This document shows positions 62,571-64,000 of a stretch of DNA of 64,000 bases, piece after piece; position 1 is the stretch's first letter, and the number at the start of each line of letters is the position of its first letter. The notes under the pieces were generated by a model, which saw only the letters and a list, made by a program, of their open reading frames with translations, was not told where the DNA came from and did not search any database. The position numbers were made by a program, and so were the translations under genes. The DNA lies in assembly GCA_023846275.1 (NCBI GenBank), contig CM043875.1:6522626-6586625 (forward strand), written 5' to 3'. Source of the DNA: Vanilla planifolia. Lineage: Eukaryota; Streptophyta; Magnoliopsida; Asparagales; Orchidaceae.

Positions 62571-64000
62571 TAATTTGGAACTTAGCTTTAAAAACACTTT
62601 TGGAGAGAGTATGTGAATTATACTTATATCTTTCATATTTTTAAGATAGAAGGAATAAAAAAATAATCTATTTAGAATTATACTTATATCTTTCATTATT
62701 TTTTTTAATTTTTAATTTTTTATCTCAACCTTATTTTTGGTTTCTCCTTCTACTCAATGCTCAACCTCTTTAGAAATTTTGAGAATTCACTTTGAGATGA
62801 ACTTACTGAATGGGTTTTTCTAGTGATTTTATGCTCCCCTCAAAGAAGGAACGATAGGGAAGATCCTATGGTTGTACTGATCTAAGGGCTTGTAATTTCT
62901 TTTTTGAGTTAAAATGTGTGTAAGAGATTAAGGGTTGCTATGGGATTCTATGATCTCCAATGATGGTTGTAAGTTCTAATGTTTAGTTGCATCTAGTGAG
63001 AGATTTATATGAAGAAAGTGAGATTTCTTTGAAATCCTTACCCAAGATTTATACTTTTATTCTTTTCATGTAGGGCTATTATTATTATTAAAGGAAGGAA
63101 GGTGTGTGGAATTTTCTTATGAAGAAAAGTTTGGTAAAGGTTTTTTGTTGTTGGACAAAATTGAACTTATATTATAATCTAATTTAGAGCTTATAATACT
63201 AAAGATGTTCAATATATTATTAAAAATATTAATAGATATTATACATTAATTAGGATTAGATAATATGCATAACATTTTAACATTATTCAAAGATTAATCT
63301 TGATAGTTGTTATATAGATTATTAAATAGAGTAGGTGACAACAAATTAAGCATTAAGCATAAAATCCTACTTAGCGGTTTTGTTACATCTAATTTCATAC
63401 ATATAAAATAGAAAATTTAACAAAAACTCTATATAGAATACTTTAATAGAAGAAAGAGAAACTCTAATTTTTTATTACTAATAAAATAGAAATTAGGTAA
63501 AGAGAGCACTATTTTAGTGATAATCACTTGTAATTTTCTTTGGATTTGTCTTGTAGAGCACCAAGATGAAAAAGAGCGATAAGGTGGAGGTTTGGGTTAG
63601 TAAGAAAGCTTGGCTAAAGGGGTAACAATATGGTATGCTAGGATTTGGAGCCTTGGTAAGAAGGGTGGAAGTTTAGTGGTTTGATCGAGAGTGTGAAAAG
63701 GTGGGTGAAGACTTGAAGATGTTAGAGAAAGAGAGAATTTATTTGGTTATTAACTCTTCTAGTAGAATGTCTCTTACTTATGATCCTTGTCTCTCACAAA
63801 GGGAGTGAAAGTTGGAATCTCTCTAATTAGAGTAAGGTGCACACTCTTTTGCTTGTAAAGGTGAAAGCACACAAATAAAAAGAAGCTTCATTCATCAATA
63901 ACAACATTATAATAAGAGAGTCTCTCCTATTTATAGATAAAAGAGAGCTAAAAAATTATTCATGATGAAAAAGAGAGTTAAATATATCTTAAAACATAAG
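62571..64000. other. AT-rich stretch, nothing recognised
   Basis: No gene or repeat pair was seen. TTAGAATTATACTTATATCTTTCAT recurs imperfectly about 55 bases apart (about 62,614 and 62,671), a small tandem duplication. Confidence 0.5.

Overview
The window looks like nuclear DNA from a flowering plant with a large, repeat-rich genome. It is mostly AT-rich intergenic sequence packed with LTR retrotransposons of very different ages. The only host gene I can support is a phenylalanine ammonia-lyase (PAL) gene with the single conserved PAL intron. The PAL substrate-selectivity residue is Phe rather than the His of grass-type PAL/TAL enzymes. A non-grass monocot is my guess, but the sequence does not settle the species.

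Layout. 1-2,248: minus-strand LTR of a Ty3/gypsy family, running off the left edge. 2,249-9,451: AT-rich sequence with a pyrimidine-rich tract, small repeats and no gene. 9,452-20,680: a complete 11,229-bp Ty3/gypsy element of Tekay/Del-like chromovirus type. It has a TTAAC target-site duplication, two 3,347-bp LTRs that look identical, an initiator-Met PBS, one uninterrupted gag-pol frame of 1,453 codons, and a polypurine tract. 20,681-27,060: old repeat sequence with a 181-bp tandem duplication, degenerate 350-430-bp tandem units, and a duplicated block carrying a ~48-bp minisatellite. 27,062-27,852: minus-strand gag fragment, followed by an (AT)43 tract. 28,640-29,400: minus-strand LINE ORF2 remnant. 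30,290-31,520 and 35,205-37,600: two decayed gypsy pol remnants. 37,804-40,590: sequence that may be the 3' LTR of the second one. 41,834-43,917: compact 2.08-kb LTR element on the minus strand with no coding capacity. 45,368-48,357: PAL gene on the minus strand with a recognisable promoter. 49,670-62,570: probable old Ty1/copia-type element into which an old gypsy element (about 50,830-56,530) inserted.

How the parts relate. PAL makes cinnamate from phenylalanine at the entry to phenylpropanoid metabolism; nothing else here belongs to that pathway. The rest records successive retroelement waves: decayed gypsy, LINE and copia remnants, and one very recent gypsy family with at least two copies here. 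The young family's LTRs carry GC-rich palindromic arrays and several short tandem arrays that contrast with the AT-rich surroundings. I found no CRISPR array, rRNA, tRNA gene or novel multi-gene system.
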